A stretch of 64,000 nucleotides of DNA from Pirellulales bacterium (GTDB lineage Bacteria; Planctomycetota; Planctomycetia; Pirellulales; Lacipirellulaceae): positions 1 to 64,000 of the forward strand of contig JAHBXQ010000002.1 of the NCBI GenBank assembly GCA_019636345.1, given 5' to 3'. Made by a program: the position numbers and the translations under genes. Shown one piece after another: positions 35,350 through 43,967 of the stretch. The notes below the pieces were generated by a model that ran no database searches, was not told the DNA's origin, and saw only the letters and a program-made list of their open reading frames with translations. Position 1 is the first letter of the stretch, and every line of letters begins with the position of its first letter.

Positions 35350-35898
35350 ATGGTTCAGTTTTTGGCTGCGTTGACCATGGTCGTGGCTGTGGCGTCCGAC
35401 TCTCCAAAATTCGTCGGGGCGTCGCATTCCTCCGGCAAACTGCAATGGATCAGCGACTACGGCCAGGCGCTGGAAGCGACCCGCCGCGACGAGCGGCCGC
35501 TGTTGGTGGTTCTTGAATCGCCCCGCGACGAGGAGAAGGCGCTCGACGACGACGTGCTCGCCGCGGCGAGCGACAAGCTGCTTTCCAAGTACGACCTGTG
35601 TCGCGTCGATGCGACGACTTCGTACGGCAAGCAGGTCGCCGAGTCGTTCCGCGCCAAGCAACTGCCCCACGTGGCGATCATCGACAAGAGCGGATCGGTC
35701 GTGCTGCACAAGCAAGCCGGTCAGCCGTCCGCCGCGGAATTCAAGTCGGCGCTCGAGAAGCATCAGCTTGGACTTCGCTCCGCCGCCGTGGTGCAGACGA
35801 GCTATTTCCGCGGCGACGGGGCGCTGCAGCCCTCGTCGGCCGTGAACAGCCCCGGTTATTGCCCCTCGTGCCAACGCGCAGCGATGGGCCTGCAGTAG
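35350..35898 (+). CDS. Exported thioredoxin-fold protein without the CxxC site
   Basis: A 182-residue protein. A short hydrophobic N-terminus (about 3-16) suggests export. The thioredoxin fold is suggested by RPLLVVLESPRDEEKALDD (first strand and helix), LCRVDATTSYGKQVAESF and the cis-proline strand QLPHVAIIDKSGSVV. Where thioredoxins have WCxxC there is ESPRDEEK, so no redox site exists there. A CPSC pair does occur near the C-terminus (about residues 174-177) outside the fold. The ribosome binding site is AAGGAG. A strong terminator follows, so it is a single-gene unit. Function unknown. Confidence 0.75.
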   Translation: MVQFLAALTMVVAVASDSPKFVGASHSSGKLQWISDYGQALEATRRDERPLLVVLESPRDEEKALDDDVLAAASDKLLSKYDLCRVDATTSYGKQVAESFRAKQLPHVAIIDKSGSVVLHKQAGQPSAAEFKSALEKHQLGLRSAAVVQTSYFRGDGALQPSSAVNSPGYCPSCQRAAMGLQ

Positions 35899-35931
35899 GG
35901 CAGTCAACGCGACCTGACCGACAAGACCCAG

Positions 35932-35968
35932 ACGCGGTTCGGGAGCAATCCCGGGCCGCGTTTTTTTT
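35932..35968 (+). terminator. Rho-independent terminator
   Basis: ACGCGG pairs with CCGCGT, extended inside by GGGA/TCCC, followed by a run of eight T. It terminates the thioredoxin-fold gene and faces the convergent tsaD gene. Confidence 0.8.
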
Positions 35969-36000
35969 CGCGCCGGCCGTTGCTTGCAACCTGCCCGCCG

Positions 36001-37026
36001 CTACGCGCGCTGCAGGCCGGCGTTGATGTCGAGATCGAGATCGTCGAACTGATCCGCAAGGAATCGTTCAACCGCGATCGCCCCCATCGCGGCGTTGTCG
36101 GTGCACAGTGCGAACGGGGGGATGAACAGCTCGATCTGCATCTCAGCCGCCAGTTCCGCCAGCCGGTCGCGAAACGCGCCGTTGGCGGTGACCCCGCCGC
36201 CGACGCAGAGACGATCATAGCCCGTTCGCACTAAGGCCAGTCGCGTCTTGCCGATCAGACAGTCAAGGATCGCCGTCTGCGCGCCGGCGGCCATGTCGGC
36301 GGCGACTTGCGGGTCGATTTCCGCGGAGGCGAGCGTCGGTTTGCCGGGGCCGAACAGCTGGTACCGCACCGAGGTCTTCAGACCGCTGAAGCTGAAATCG
36401 AGCCGACTGGCGTCGTCCAAGAGGGGCCGCGGAAGACGGAAGCGGTTCGGATCGCCCTGTTTGGCCGCACGCTCGAGCGCCGGCCCGCCAGGGAACCCCA
36501 GTCCCAGCATGCTCGCCACTTTGTCGAACGCTTCGCCGGCCGCATCGTCGATCGTCCCTCCCAACGGGGTGAAATCGAGCGGCCCCTGGCACCGGTACAG
36601 CGTCGAATGCCCGCCGCTGACGATCAGCCCCACGCACGGAAAGACGTCACGCCCGGCGGCCATTCGGCAGGCGTAGATATGGGCCTGCAGGTGGTCCACG
36701 CCGATCAAAGGCACGTCGAGCGCGAGGGCGAGCGTCTTGGCGGCCATGAGTCCCACCAGCAGCGACCCCGCGAGCCCCGGGCGATGCGCCACCGCGACCG
36801 CGTCAAGATCGGCAAGCGTCACGCCCGCTTTGGCGAGGGCCTGCTGGATGACAGGCAGAATTCGCTCGATATGGGCCCGCGAAGCGATCTCGGGAACGAC
36901 CCCGCCGAACTGCTCGTGCAGCTTCTCCTGCGTCGCGACGACCGACGACAACACGGTTCGGTCGTCGCGCACAACCGCTGCGGCCGTCTCGTCGCACGTG
37001 CTTTCGATGGCAAGAATCAGCGGCAT
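36001..37026 (-). CDS. tsaD: tRNA N6-threonylcarbamoyladenosine transferase TsaD
   Basis: Transfers the threonylcarbamoyl group to A37 of ANN-decoding tRNAs, with TsaB and TsaE as partners. The 341-residue protein begins LILAIESTCDETAAAVV, the family signature. The iron/zinc-binding pair is His112 and His116 in VDHLQAHIYAC. LIVSGGHSTLY, GEAFDKVASMLGLGFPGGP and GGVTANGAFR complete the ASKHA nucleotide fold, with DNAAMGAIA at the end. The ATG at 37026 was chosen at the first strand; the longer frame upstream has no family support. No tsaB or tsaE is nearby. Confidence 0.96.
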   Translation of the reverse strand: MPLILAIESTCDETAAAVVRDDRTVLSSVVATQEKLHEQFGGVVPEIASRAHIERILPVIQQALAKAGVTLADLDAVAVAHRPGLAGSLLVGLMAAKTLALALDVPLIGVDHLQAHIYACRMAAGRDVFPCVGLIVSGGHSTLYRCQGPLDFTPLGGTIDDAAGEAFDKVASMLGLGFPGGPALERAAKQGDPNRFRLPRPLLDDASRLDFSFSGLKTSVRYQLFGPGKPTLASAEIDPQVAADMAAGAQTAILDCLIGKTRLALVRTGYDRLCVGGGVTANGAFRDRLAELAAEMQIELFIPPFALCTDNAAMGAIAVERFLADQFDDLDLDINAGLQRA

Positions 37027-37110
37027 TGCAAAGAGAGGGTGAATGGCGATGGCGAATGGCGGCAGCGAACCGGGGCGCCCCCGGCGCATCGCTCCCCGCG
37101 ATTCGCGCGC

Positions 37111-37770
37111 TTATGCGAATCGAAAGTGATGAACCCATGCCGGCGGCACGTTCGTCAGCACGCACTGGCGATCGAATCCCCACTGTTTTTGTGCCGCGGC
37201 GATCGTCTGCTCGACTCCTGCCAGCCGGAGCCGTTCTTCGCGCCGGCAAACCAGCGATTTCGCCTTGCGCACCGCGACGTACTCGAAAAAGCTGAGCGTC
37301 GCCCCCGGCGCGGCCAACTCGCGCAGTTTGGCGAAGATGCTCGCCACAAGCTCGACCGGAAAATTGTTCAGCGGCAATCCCGAGACGATCGCGTCGTACT
37401 TCGCGTCCGCTGCCAGATCTTGCACCGGGCGATGGTGGATCTCGACGCGCGAGGCGACGGCCTGCCAGCGCAGCTCGCGCCGGAGTCGCTCGTGCAGCAT
37501 CGCCACGAAGCGGTCGTTGAGCTCGACCAAGTCCAGCGAATCGTGTGGCCCGAGCCGGGCGATGATCTCTTCGGTGGCGACCCCCGTGCCGGGGCCGACT
37601 TCAAGGATTCGTCGCGGGACTTGCGCGGGGCCGGGATCGGCGACGTGCGACGCGAGGGCCCGGCACAACGCCCGGCCGCTGGGGAGCACGGCCCCCGTCG
37701 TGGCGAACGTGCGGCGAAACTCTCGCCAAAACAGTCGATATTGTCCCCCCGCGCTGCTCATCCGGGGCAT
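37111..37770 (-). CDS. Phospholipid N-methyltransferase-like SAM enzyme
   Basis: A 219-residue class I methyltransferase. The opening FRRTFATTGAVLPSGRALCRAL matches the membrane-associated start of PmtA/LipA-type phosphatidylethanolamine methyltransferases. ILEVGPGTGVATEEII is the AdoMet-binding motif I, LDLVELNDRFVAML motif II, and YDAIVSGLPLNNFP the acceptor-side motif IV seen in that family. It may methylate ethanolamine lipids; an rRNA methyltransferase role is less likely given SGLPLNNFP. An ATG three codons downstream is an alternative start. It runs 84 bases before tsaD on the same strand. Confidence 0.75.
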   Translation of the reverse strand: MPRMSSAGGQYRLFWREFRRTFATTGAVLPSGRALCRALASHVADPGPAQVPRRILEVGPGTGVATEEIIARLGPHDSLDLVELNDRFVAMLHERLRRELRWQAVASRVEIHHRPVQDLAADAKYDAIVSGLPLNNFPVELVASIFAKLRELAAPGATLSFFEYVAVRKAKSLVCRREERLRLAGVEQTIAAAQKQWGFDRQCVLTNVPPAWVHHFRFA

Positions 37771-37838
37771 TCTAAACGCTCACCACCGCAGCGAACAGCC
37801 GTCCGGGGAGCGGTTGACGGCGGCTGCCTCGCGCAGCT

Positions 37839-38939
37839 TCAGAAGTCGTACCACACGCCGCCGCCGATTTGATGCTCGAAGCGATCGAAGAACTCGAATT
37901 GGGAACTCTTGCCGTTGTAGTAGTGGGCCCCGATCCGCAGGACCTTCATCTGCGGGCCGCGCCACAGCCACCCGGCCTGGGCGACGACGTTTCCGCCGAA
38001 GTTGTGCTCCTCGCGCAAATGACCGTTGACCGCGATGAACGGCGTGCCCGCAGGCCCCGTCGGGCCGGGCTCGGCGACGTCGACGCCGAACTGGAATTCC
38101 CACGGCTCGGACCCGCCGTCGTAGTGAAACGCCCACGCCGCCTCGGCGTACCATCGCCACGCAGGGAGCGGGTAGAATGCGATCGCCGTGGCGAGGGCGT
38201 CGCGGCTGAAGTTGATTCGCTGAGCGAGCGCCCCTTCGCGAATCGCGAATTCATCGCCCATGTGCGAGCTGAGATGGTAGTACGAGAGCTTCCACTGCCA
38301 GTTGTCGCGCCCGTAGACGAGCGGCGCCCCGATGCGGAAGTCGGTTGCCTCGAGGTCCCAGTTCTCGTTGAAATTGAGCCGCGGGATGGCGGCGCCCTCG
38401 ACCTGCAGTTCCCAGCCGTTGGGGCGTCGGCCTCCCCCCTCGGTCCCGTACCGCACCAGCGACGCCCGGCCGCCGAGGGTCGCGTCGAGCAGCGACGCCC
38501 CGGTGGTTCGCTCGGAATACCACGCGGCGCCGATCCGCGGTTCATGGGCTCCCGCCCAGTAGGAACTCCAGATCACGTCGGCCGGCAAGAGGCGCCACTG
38601 CCAATTCGCCGGGTTCGAGTCGTAATCGATCGGCATGACGAGCATTGGCGAGTCCGCCACGCCTACGAGTCGGCACCGCGGATCGGCAAGGTCGACCGCG
38701 GTGATCTCCGTTTCCAAGGGGGACTCGGCGAGGTACTGCGCGTACTGAGCCGCAGCGGGGGTCGGCCCCGGCGAGTTGCTTGCGGGCGCAGAGGGCGGTT
38801 CGGGAAGCTCGCGGACCGATTCGTTGCGATAGGGGGTCCAGGTCGGCGAAACGGTTTGACCCGACGCCGAAGCGGCGATGAATTCCCCGACCGCAACGGC
38901 AGCGGCGGCATAGCGAAACAGGAGGCGCGATGTCGGCAT
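37839..38939 (-). CDS. Predicted outer-membrane protein, DUF1207-like
   Basis: A 366-residue protein with a signal peptide (about 1-27, ending ASG) and a Pro-rich linker. The remainder alternates aromatic-rich strands (WQWRLLPADVIWSSYWAG, WQWKLSYYHLSSHMGDEF, WRWYAEAAWAFHY) and ends in VWYDF, an aromatic C-terminus typical of beta barrels inserted by BamA. The layout and the phrase LLPADVIWSSYWAG fit DUF1207, recalled not searched. Function unknown. Confidence 0.78.
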   Translation of the reverse strand: MPTSRLLFRYAAAAVAVGEFIAASASGQTVSPTWTPYRNESVRELPEPPSAPASNSPGPTPAAAQYAQYLAESPLETEITAVDLADPRCRLVGVADSPMLVMPIDYDSNPANWQWRLLPADVIWSSYWAGAHEPRIGAAWYSERTTGASLLDATLGGRASLVRYGTEGGGRRPNGWELQVEGAAIPRLNFNENWDLEATDFRIGAPLVYGRDNWQWKLSYYHLSSHMGDEFAIREGALAQRINFSRDALATAIAFYPLPAWRWYAEAAWAFHYDGGSEPWEFQFGVDVAEPGPTGPAGTPFIAVNGHLREEHNFGGNVVAQAGWLWRGPQMKVLRIGAHYYNGKSSQFEFFDRFEHQIGGGVWYDF

Positions 38940-39264
38940 GATCGAGCGATCTCAGCGGCAAGCCTGCCCCTCGCGGCTCGCGAGGGCGCCAAAGGGTACG
39001 CAATCGACGGTTTGCCGCGAAGGGCGAGTTGCTGAGCGAAAAGCTCCACGCGCCGGCATCGCTAGCACTGTGGGGCGAGTCGCGGTTTGCGGACGAATCG
39101 TCACGTCATTTGGGACTCGCGCGACGATTCTCCGTTCGCCGCCCGAATCTGGCTGGGCGCCGGCGCCCGCTCGACCTTGCTCCGCACAGGCACTAAAATC
39201 AGTCCTGACTTGAACTTAGCGCCGCCGATCGCCGCGGCGCTCAATCCGCTCGTAAGGCGCTGCG
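38940..39264. other. Divergent intergenic region, nothing recognised
   Basis: About 325 bases between the divergent outer-membrane protein and thiamine-binding protein genes. No gene or clear inverted repeat was seen. AAGG about 9 bases before 39265 is the likely ribosome binding site of the next gene. Confidence 0.3.
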
Positions 39265-39573
39265 ATGGTCCTCTTGGAAATGAGCATCGTCCCGATGGGA
39301 CTCGGCGAGGGGGTCAGCCAATACGTCGCTCAGTGCGTCGACCTCGTCGACCAGTCGGGTTTGGCGTACGAAGTCCACGCGATGGGAACCATTGTCGAGG
39401 GGGAACTCGGCCAAGTGCTCGCCCTCATGCAGCAGTGCATGGAGCGGGTCGCCGAGTCCTCGGACCGGGTGACTTGCACCGCCAAGCTTGATTTCCGCAA
39501 GGGCTGCTCCGGGCGGCTGCAGTCGAAGGTCGACAGCGTCGAGTCGAAGCTCGGGCGACCGATTCAGCGATAA
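39265..39573 (+). CDS. Thiamine-binding protein (MTH1187/YkoF-like, DUF77)
   Basis: A 102-residue protein of the MTH1187/YqgV family, ferredoxin-like fold dimers that bind thiamine or its derivatives. LLEMSIVPMGLGEGVSQYVAQC, the middle YEVHAMGTIVEGELGQVLAL and RVTCTAKLDFRKG match the family along its length. AAGG lies at suitable spacing upstream. It is followed 36 bases later by a flavin reductase gene and then LhgO, so a small operon is likely. Confidence 0.88.
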   Translation: MVLLEMSIVPMGLGEGVSQYVAQCVDLVDQSGLAYEVHAMGTIVEGELGQVLALMQQCMERVAESSDRVTCTAKLDFRKGCSGRLQSKVDSVESKLGRPIQR

Positions 39574-39609
39574 CAGCACGATTTCAGAAAACTCGACGGA
39601 GCAGCGTTC

Positions 39610-40080
39610 ATGGCCAACGACGGCGTCGTCGCCGCCCTGGGGCGGATTCCCAGCGGCATTTACGTTCTGACCGCTGGCGCCGGCGCCCGGGCGACCGGCA
39701 TGCTCGCCAGTTGGGTCATGCAGGCCGGGTTTGAGCCGCCGATGATCAGCGTCGCCGTGCGAAACGGTCGTTACGTCGCCGATTGGCTCGCCGAGGGTCA
39801 GCCGTTCGTGATCAACGTCGTCGGCGAGGGGCAAACCCAGTTCCTCAAGCACTTCGGCAAGGGGTTCGAGCCCGACGCCCCGGCGTTCGAAGGGGTCGCC
39901 GTCCGCCCCTGCGGACGCGGCGTGCCAATTTTGGCCGAGGCGATCGCCCATCTCGAATGCGAGCCCGCTTCCCACGTCGACAGCGGCGACCACCGGATCT
40001 TTCTTGCCCGCGTCGTTCGCGGACATGCCGGCGACGCGGCGCCGATGGTCCACGTCCGCAAGAACGGTCTCAACTACTGA
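39610..40080 (+). CDS. Flavin reductase-like (FMN-binding split barrel) protein
   Basis: A 156-residue protein of the flavin reductase/FMN-binding split barrel family. ALGRIPSGIYVLTAG and GMLASWVMQAGFEPPMISVAV are the FMN-binding signature, then FVINVVGEGQTQFLKHFGKG and HRIFLARVVRG. It supplies reduced flavin or acts as a diflavin-type partner; the electron acceptor is unknown. GGAG upstream of the ATG is a fair ribosome binding site. Confidence 0.87.
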   Translation: MANDGVVAALGRIPSGIYVLTAGAGARATGMLASWVMQAGFEPPMISVAVRNGRYVADWLAEGQPFVINVVGEGQTQFLKHFGKGFEPDAPAFEGVAVRPCGRGVPILAEAIAHLECEPASHVDSGDHRIFLARVVRGHAGDAAPMVHVRKNGLNY

Positions 40081-40203
40081 GCGGGGAAACGGGACACGGG
40101 GGAACGCGGATGGGGCGGCGAGACGCGGTCTGTGCGTGGGGTCGATTCGCATTGGTCTTGCCGTCGGCCTCTTGGCCTCTTCGTCGTCGCTCCGCGTGCA
40201 TCC

Positions 40204-40226
40204 GCTCGATCGGCGTTCATCCGCGA
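40204..40226. repeat. Dispersed intergenic repeat 2, copy A
   Basis: The motif CTCGATCGGCGTTC-N-TCCGCG found here recurs inside the inverted repeat at 45190-45242. It lies in the gap between the flavin reductase and LhgO genes and does not code. Confidence 0.4.
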
Positions 40227-40265
40227 CTGCTCTGATTTCAGCCCCGCCAGTCCCTTGAGCTTCGT

Positions 40266-41462
40266 ATGACCCCGTCGCAGGACCGATTTGATCTGGCCGT
40301 CGTCGGCGGCGGCATCGTGGGGTTGGCGACGGCGTATCGCTATCTGCAGCGGTTTCCCGGGCGATCGTTGGCCGTGATCGAGAAGGAGCCGACGCTGGCC
40401 GCCCACCAAACGGGTCGCAACTCGGGAGTGCTCCACTCGGGCATCTACTACAAACCCGGCTCGCTCAAGGCCCGCAACTGCCGCGAGGGGAAGCGGGCCA
40501 TGGAGGAGTTCTGCGCCGCCGAGGGGATCCCCTTCGACGTCTGCGGCAAGGTGATCGTCGCCGTCGACGACACGGAACGGCCCCGGTTGGACGGAATCCT
40601 TCAGCGCGGGCAAGCCAACGGCGTCCGCTGCGAGATGGTCGACGCCGCGCGCTTGCGCGAGCTGGAACCCCATGCCGCAGGAGTCGCGGCGATCCACGTT
40701 CCCGAGACGGGGATCGTCGACTACGTCGCCGTCTGCGAACGGTTGGCCCAACGGGTCCGCGAAGCGGGGGGCGAGGTTCGCACGGGAGAGCGCGTCGTCG
40801 CGATTGAGCACAACGGAGGCGTCACGGCGTTCACGACCCGCGGCGACGTGGCGGCCAGTTGCGTCGTCAACTGCGCCGGGTTGTACTGCGACCGCGTCGC
40901 CAAACTCGGCGGCCATCGACCGGGCGTGAAAATCATCCCCTTTCGCGGCGAGTACTTTCTGCTGAAGCCGTCGGCGCACCGCCTGGTGAAGAACCTGATC
41001 TACCCGACCCCCGACCCTGCATTTCCCTTCCTGGGGGTCCACTTCACGCGGATGATCGACGGCAGCATCGAGTGCGGCCCGAACGCCGTGCTCGCGTTTG
41101 CGCGCGAGGGCTACTCGAGATTTTCGATCAATCCGTACGATCTCGCCGAGTCGCTTACCTACCCGGGCTTCCTGCGGCTCGCGGCCAAGTATTGGCGCAC
41201 GGGTGCGGGCGAGATGTGGCGGAGCGCGAGCAAGCGAGCCTTCGTCCGCGCTCTCAAGCGATTGGTCCCCGAGATTGAAGTCGGCGATCTGGAATCGGCG
41301 CCCGCCGGGATCCGCGCTCAGGCGGTCGCCCGCGACGGCTCGCTCGTGGACGACTTTCTTATCGAACGCCAGGGGGCGATCGTCAATGTGCTCAACGCCC
41401 CGTCCCCCGCGGCAACCTCGGCGCTGGAGATCGGTCGAACGATCGTCGACGAGCTGGCCTGA
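40266..41462 (+). CDS. lhgO: L-2-hydroxyglutarate oxidase/dehydrogenase
   Basis: An FAD-dependent oxidoreductase that converts L-2-hydroxyglutarate to 2-oxoglutarate, repairing a metabolic side product and feeding electrons to the membrane. The 398-residue protein has the FAD-binding start [39 protein letters not shown] (characteristic of LhgO), [14 protein letters not shown] and [20 protein letters not shown], and ends with [11 protein letters not shown]. Length and motifs are fully normal. It closes the small gene group with the thiamine-binding and flavin reductase genes. Confidence 0.93.
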   Translation: MTPSQDRFDLAVVGGGIVGLATAYRYLQRFPGRSLAVIEKEPTLAAHQTGRNSGVLHSGIYYKPGSLKARNCREGKRAMEEFCAAEGIPFDVCGKVIVAVDDTERPRLDGILQRGQANGVRCEMVDAARLRELEPHAAGVAAIHVPETGIVDYVAVCERLAQRVREAGGEVRTGERVVAIEHNGGVTAFTTRGDVAASCVVNCAGLYCDRVAKLGGHRPGVKIIPFRGEYFLLKPSAHRLVKNLIYPTPDPAFPFLGVHFTRMIDGSIECGPNAVLAFAREGYSRFSINPYDLAESLTYPGFLRLAAKYWRTGAGEMWRSASKRAFVRALKRLVPEIEVGDLESAPAGIRAQAVARDGSLVDDFLIERQGAIVNVLNAPSPAATSALEIGRTIVDELA

Positions 41463-41528
41463 GGCCAGCGCGCCAGGCGTTTCATCCAGATTTCGCTTGA
41501 CCGGCTGCAGACGAGTTAGTATTTTACC

Positions 41529-41553
41529 GATTAGTTAATTAACTGATTGGTTA
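41529..41553 (+). promoter_or_regulatory. AT-rich operator/promoter of the arsR-type gene
   Basis: Immediately before the ATG lies GATTAGTTA, a spacer and GATTGGTTA, a 9-base direct repeat with one mismatch. The spacer makes AGTTAATTAACT, a perfect 12-base palindrome (41533-41544). It is one of the most AT-rich spots of the window. No Shine-Dalgarno is present. It is the natural site for autoregulation by the ArsR-type product; this is inference. Confidence 0.6.
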
Positions 41554-41554
41554 T

Positions 41555-41941
41555 ATGACTGTCACCGACCCCCTCAGCGACGTTTTTTCTGCCCTGGCCG
41601 ATCCGACCCGGCGGGCGATCCTCGCTCGGTTGGCGTCGGGCGAGGCGACCGTCTCGCAACTCGCCGAGCCGTTCGAGATCAGCCTGCCGGCTGTGACGAA
41701 GCACCTCAAGGTGCTCCAGAGGGCCGGGCTGATCACCCGTTCCCGGGTCGCACAGACTCGGCCCTGCCAACTCGCCCCCCAGCCCCTCAAAGACGCCGTC
41801 GCCTGGATCGAGACCTACCGCGACCTGTGGGAGGACCGCCTCGATCGCCTGGAAGACTATCTCCATCAACTCAAGGCCCAAGCGGAAGCGAAGACCGATG
41901 ACGACCGCAGCGAACCAACCGACCCCGACCAGCCGGACTGA
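41555..41941 (+). CDS. ArsR/SmtB-family transcriptional regulator
   Basis: A 128-residue winged-helix repressor. DVFSALADPTRRAILARLASG and the recognition helix SLPAVTKHLKVLQRAGLI are the classical ArsR features. There is no ELCVCDL-type or C-rich metal-binding box, so it probably does not sense arsenic or zinc; it belongs to the branch that is regularly paired with AHSA1/SRPBCC genes. The C-terminus is acidic and overlaps the start of the SRPBCC gene by 44 bases. Translation must start close to the -10 region. Confidence 0.93.
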   Translation: MTVTDPLSDVFSALADPTRRAILARLASGEATVSQLAEPFEISLPAVTKHLKVLQRAGLITRSRVAQTRPCQLAPQPLKDAVAWIETYRDLWEDRLDRLEDYLHQLKAQAEAKTDDDRSEPTDPDQPD

Positions 41942-43364
41942 GCCTGCCGATCCGCTGGCGATCGTGATCACCCGCGTCTTCTCGGCCCCGAGGGCGCTGG
42001 TGTGGCAGGCCCTCACCCAGCCCGAGCACGTCGCCGCCTGGTGGGGGCCGCGCGGGTTTACGGCCACGGTCGAGAAGCTCGACCTGCGTCCCGGCGGCGA
42101 GTGGCGGTACGTCATGCACAGCCCCGACGGCAAACATTTTCCTGCGACCGGCGTCTTCAGCGACGTTGTCCCCCCGGAGCGCTACACGACGTCCGACGAC
42201 TTCGACGACGAGTTCAGGCAGGTCCATGGCGGCGACCTGCCGGGGACGATCGTCACGACCTACGCGCTGGACGACCTGGGGGACGGACTCACGAAGCTGA
42301 CGATTACGATGGTCCATGAGAGCCTCGAAGATCGCGCGAAGCATCTCCGCCTGGGCGTCGAGGGGGGCTGGAATTCGTCGCTCGATTGCCTGGCCGAGCA
42401 TGTCGCCGCAATGGCGGGGGACGGCGTCGATCTCGAACGCGACATGGTCGTGCGGCGCACCGTGGCCGCGCCGGCGGACGCCGTGTTCGCCGCGTGGAGC
42501 GATCCCCAGGCGATCGTCCAGTGGTGGGGCCCCGACGGGTTCACGACGACGACCAGCGAGTGGGACTTTCGCCCCGGGGGCAGGTGGCGCTACACGATGC
42601 ACGGCCCCGACGGCGCCGACTATCCGAACCTCGTCGAGTTCGACGAGATCAAGACGAACCGCCGCATCGCCTACCGGCACTCGGGCGAAGGGGATCACGA
42701 CGACGTCAAGTTCCGCACGGTCGTCACGTTCGAGGAGACGAAATTCGGGACCGAAACGACCCTCCGATCCCGCTTCGCCTCGCGCGCCGAACGCGAGCGC
42801 GTCGAGGAGAAGTACCATGCCCTGGAAGGAGGTCGGCAAACCCTCGGCCGACTCTGTCAGCAGGTCGAACCGCGGCCTTCGCTCGACAATCGGTTTCTCA
42901 TCACGCTCCCCTCGGACGAGGAGGTGCGGATCACTCGCGTGCTGGCCGCGCCGCGGGAGTTGGTGTTCGAGGCAATGACCAAGGCGGAGCACGTTCGCAA
43001 CTGGTGGGGCTGCGGGGCGTTCGAAATGACCGTTTGCGAAATGGACGTCCGCGTCGGCGGCCAGTGGCGCTACGTCCAGCGAGAGCCGGGGGGGCGCGAA
43101 CATCCGTTCAAAGGCGAGTACCTCCAGATCGTCGCTCCCGAGCGACTCGTCTACACGTTCGTCTACGACGTCGACATGATCCGCGACTTTCCCGCGGTCG
43201 AGACGATCGAACTGGAGGAGCGCGACGGCCTGACGATCGCCACGTGCACGGTCAAGCATCTCAATCGCGAGTCCCGCGACGGCCACCTCTACTCCGGCAT
43301 GGACTCGGGGGCTCGCGAGTCGATGAACCGACTCGAGACGCTGCTCGAATCGCTCGGGGCGTAG
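41898..43364 (+). CDS. Triple AHSA1/SRPBCC-domain fusion protein
   Basis: A 488-residue protein made of three consecutive AHSA1-type SRPBCC domains, about 18-160, 174-320 and 335-487. Each shows the same pattern: [44 protein letters not shown] and [21 protein letters not shown], then [15 protein letters not shown]-like strands. Normal family members have one domain of about 150 residues. The ligands are hydrophobic small molecules, or Hsp90 in Aha1 itself; here unknown. It overlaps the ArsR-type gene by 44 bases, so it is translated in coupling, and a fourth, separate domain gene follows. Confidence 0.92.
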   Translation: MTTAANQPTPTSRTEPADPLAIVITRVFSAPRALVWQALTQPEHVAAWWGPRGFTATVEKLDLRPGGEWRYVMHSPDGKHFPATGVFSDVVPPERYTTSDDFDDEFRQVHGGDLPGTIVTTYALDDLGDGLTKLTITMVHESLEDRAKHLRLGVEGGWNSSLDCLAEHVAAMAGDGVDLERDMVVRRTVAAPADAVFAAWSDPQAIVQWWGPDGFTTTTSEWDFRPGGRWRYTMHGPDGADYPNLVEFDEIKTNRRIAYRHSGEGDHDDVKFRTVVTFEETKFGTETTLRSRFASRAERERVEEKYHALEGGRQTLGRLCQQVEPRPSLDNRFLITLPSDEEVRITRVLAAPRELVFEAMTKAEHVRNWWGCGAFEMTVCEMDVRVGGQWRYVQREPGGREHPFKGEYLQIVAPERLVYTFVYDVDMIRDFPAVETIELEERDGLTIATCTVKHLNRESRDGHLYSGMDSGARESMNRLETLLESLGA

Positions 43365-43432
43365 CAAACCCTGGAACCGCGAATCCGCCTCGATCCCTTT
43401 CGTCCGACAGTCCGTCACAAGGAAAGCGGCTT

Positions 43433-43915
43433 ATGCTTCCGATCAACCCCGATCTCGACCTAGTTCTCGAACGGGTCGTCGACGTTCCCCCCGAACTCGT
43501 CTGGCTCGCCTGGACTCGGCCCGAGCATGTCGTGAAGTGGTTCACCCCGGCGCCATGGCAGACAGTCGCCTGCGAGATCGATCTCCGTCCCGGCGGGGCG
43601 TTCGCCACGACCATGCGATCCCCCGAGGGGCAGGAGTTCCCCAACGTCGGCTGTTATCTGGAAATCGTCGAGAATCGTCGCTTGTCCTGGACCAGCGCGC
43701 TCGACCCGGGGTTCCGGCCCCGCGACGTGTCGAACGATCCCGTGGCGATGACCGCGATCATCGAACTGGAGCCCCACGAACTGGGGACCCGCTATATCGC
43801 GACCGCGCTCCATAGGGATCCCGCCAGCCGCGAGCGACATGAAGCGATGGGCTTCCACGAAGGCTGGGGCAAGGCGCTCGACCAACTCGTGGCCCACGCC
43901 AAAACGCTCGGCTGA
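43433..43915 (+). CDS. AHSA1/SRPBCC-domain protein
   Basis: A 160-residue single-domain AHSA1-type protein: [25 protein letters not shown], then [18 protein letters not shown] and [19 protein letters not shown], the family-typical end. AAGGAA lies about nine bases before the ATG. It follows the triple-domain gene by 68 bases on the same strand, so the ArsR-controlled unit probably includes it. Ligand unknown. Confidence 0.9.
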   Translation: MLPINPDLDLVLERVVDVPPELVWLAWTRPEHVVKWFTPAPWQTVACEIDLRPGGAFATTMRSPEGQEFPNVGCYLEIVENRRLSWTSALDPGFRPRDVSNDPVAMTAIIELEPHELGTRYIATALHRDPASRERHEAMGFHEGWGKALDQLVAHAKTLG

Positions 43916-43967
43916 CCCGGCTGCCGTCCGTGCAAAGCCTCCATTCCCAACGGGAATCGCCGGTTCG

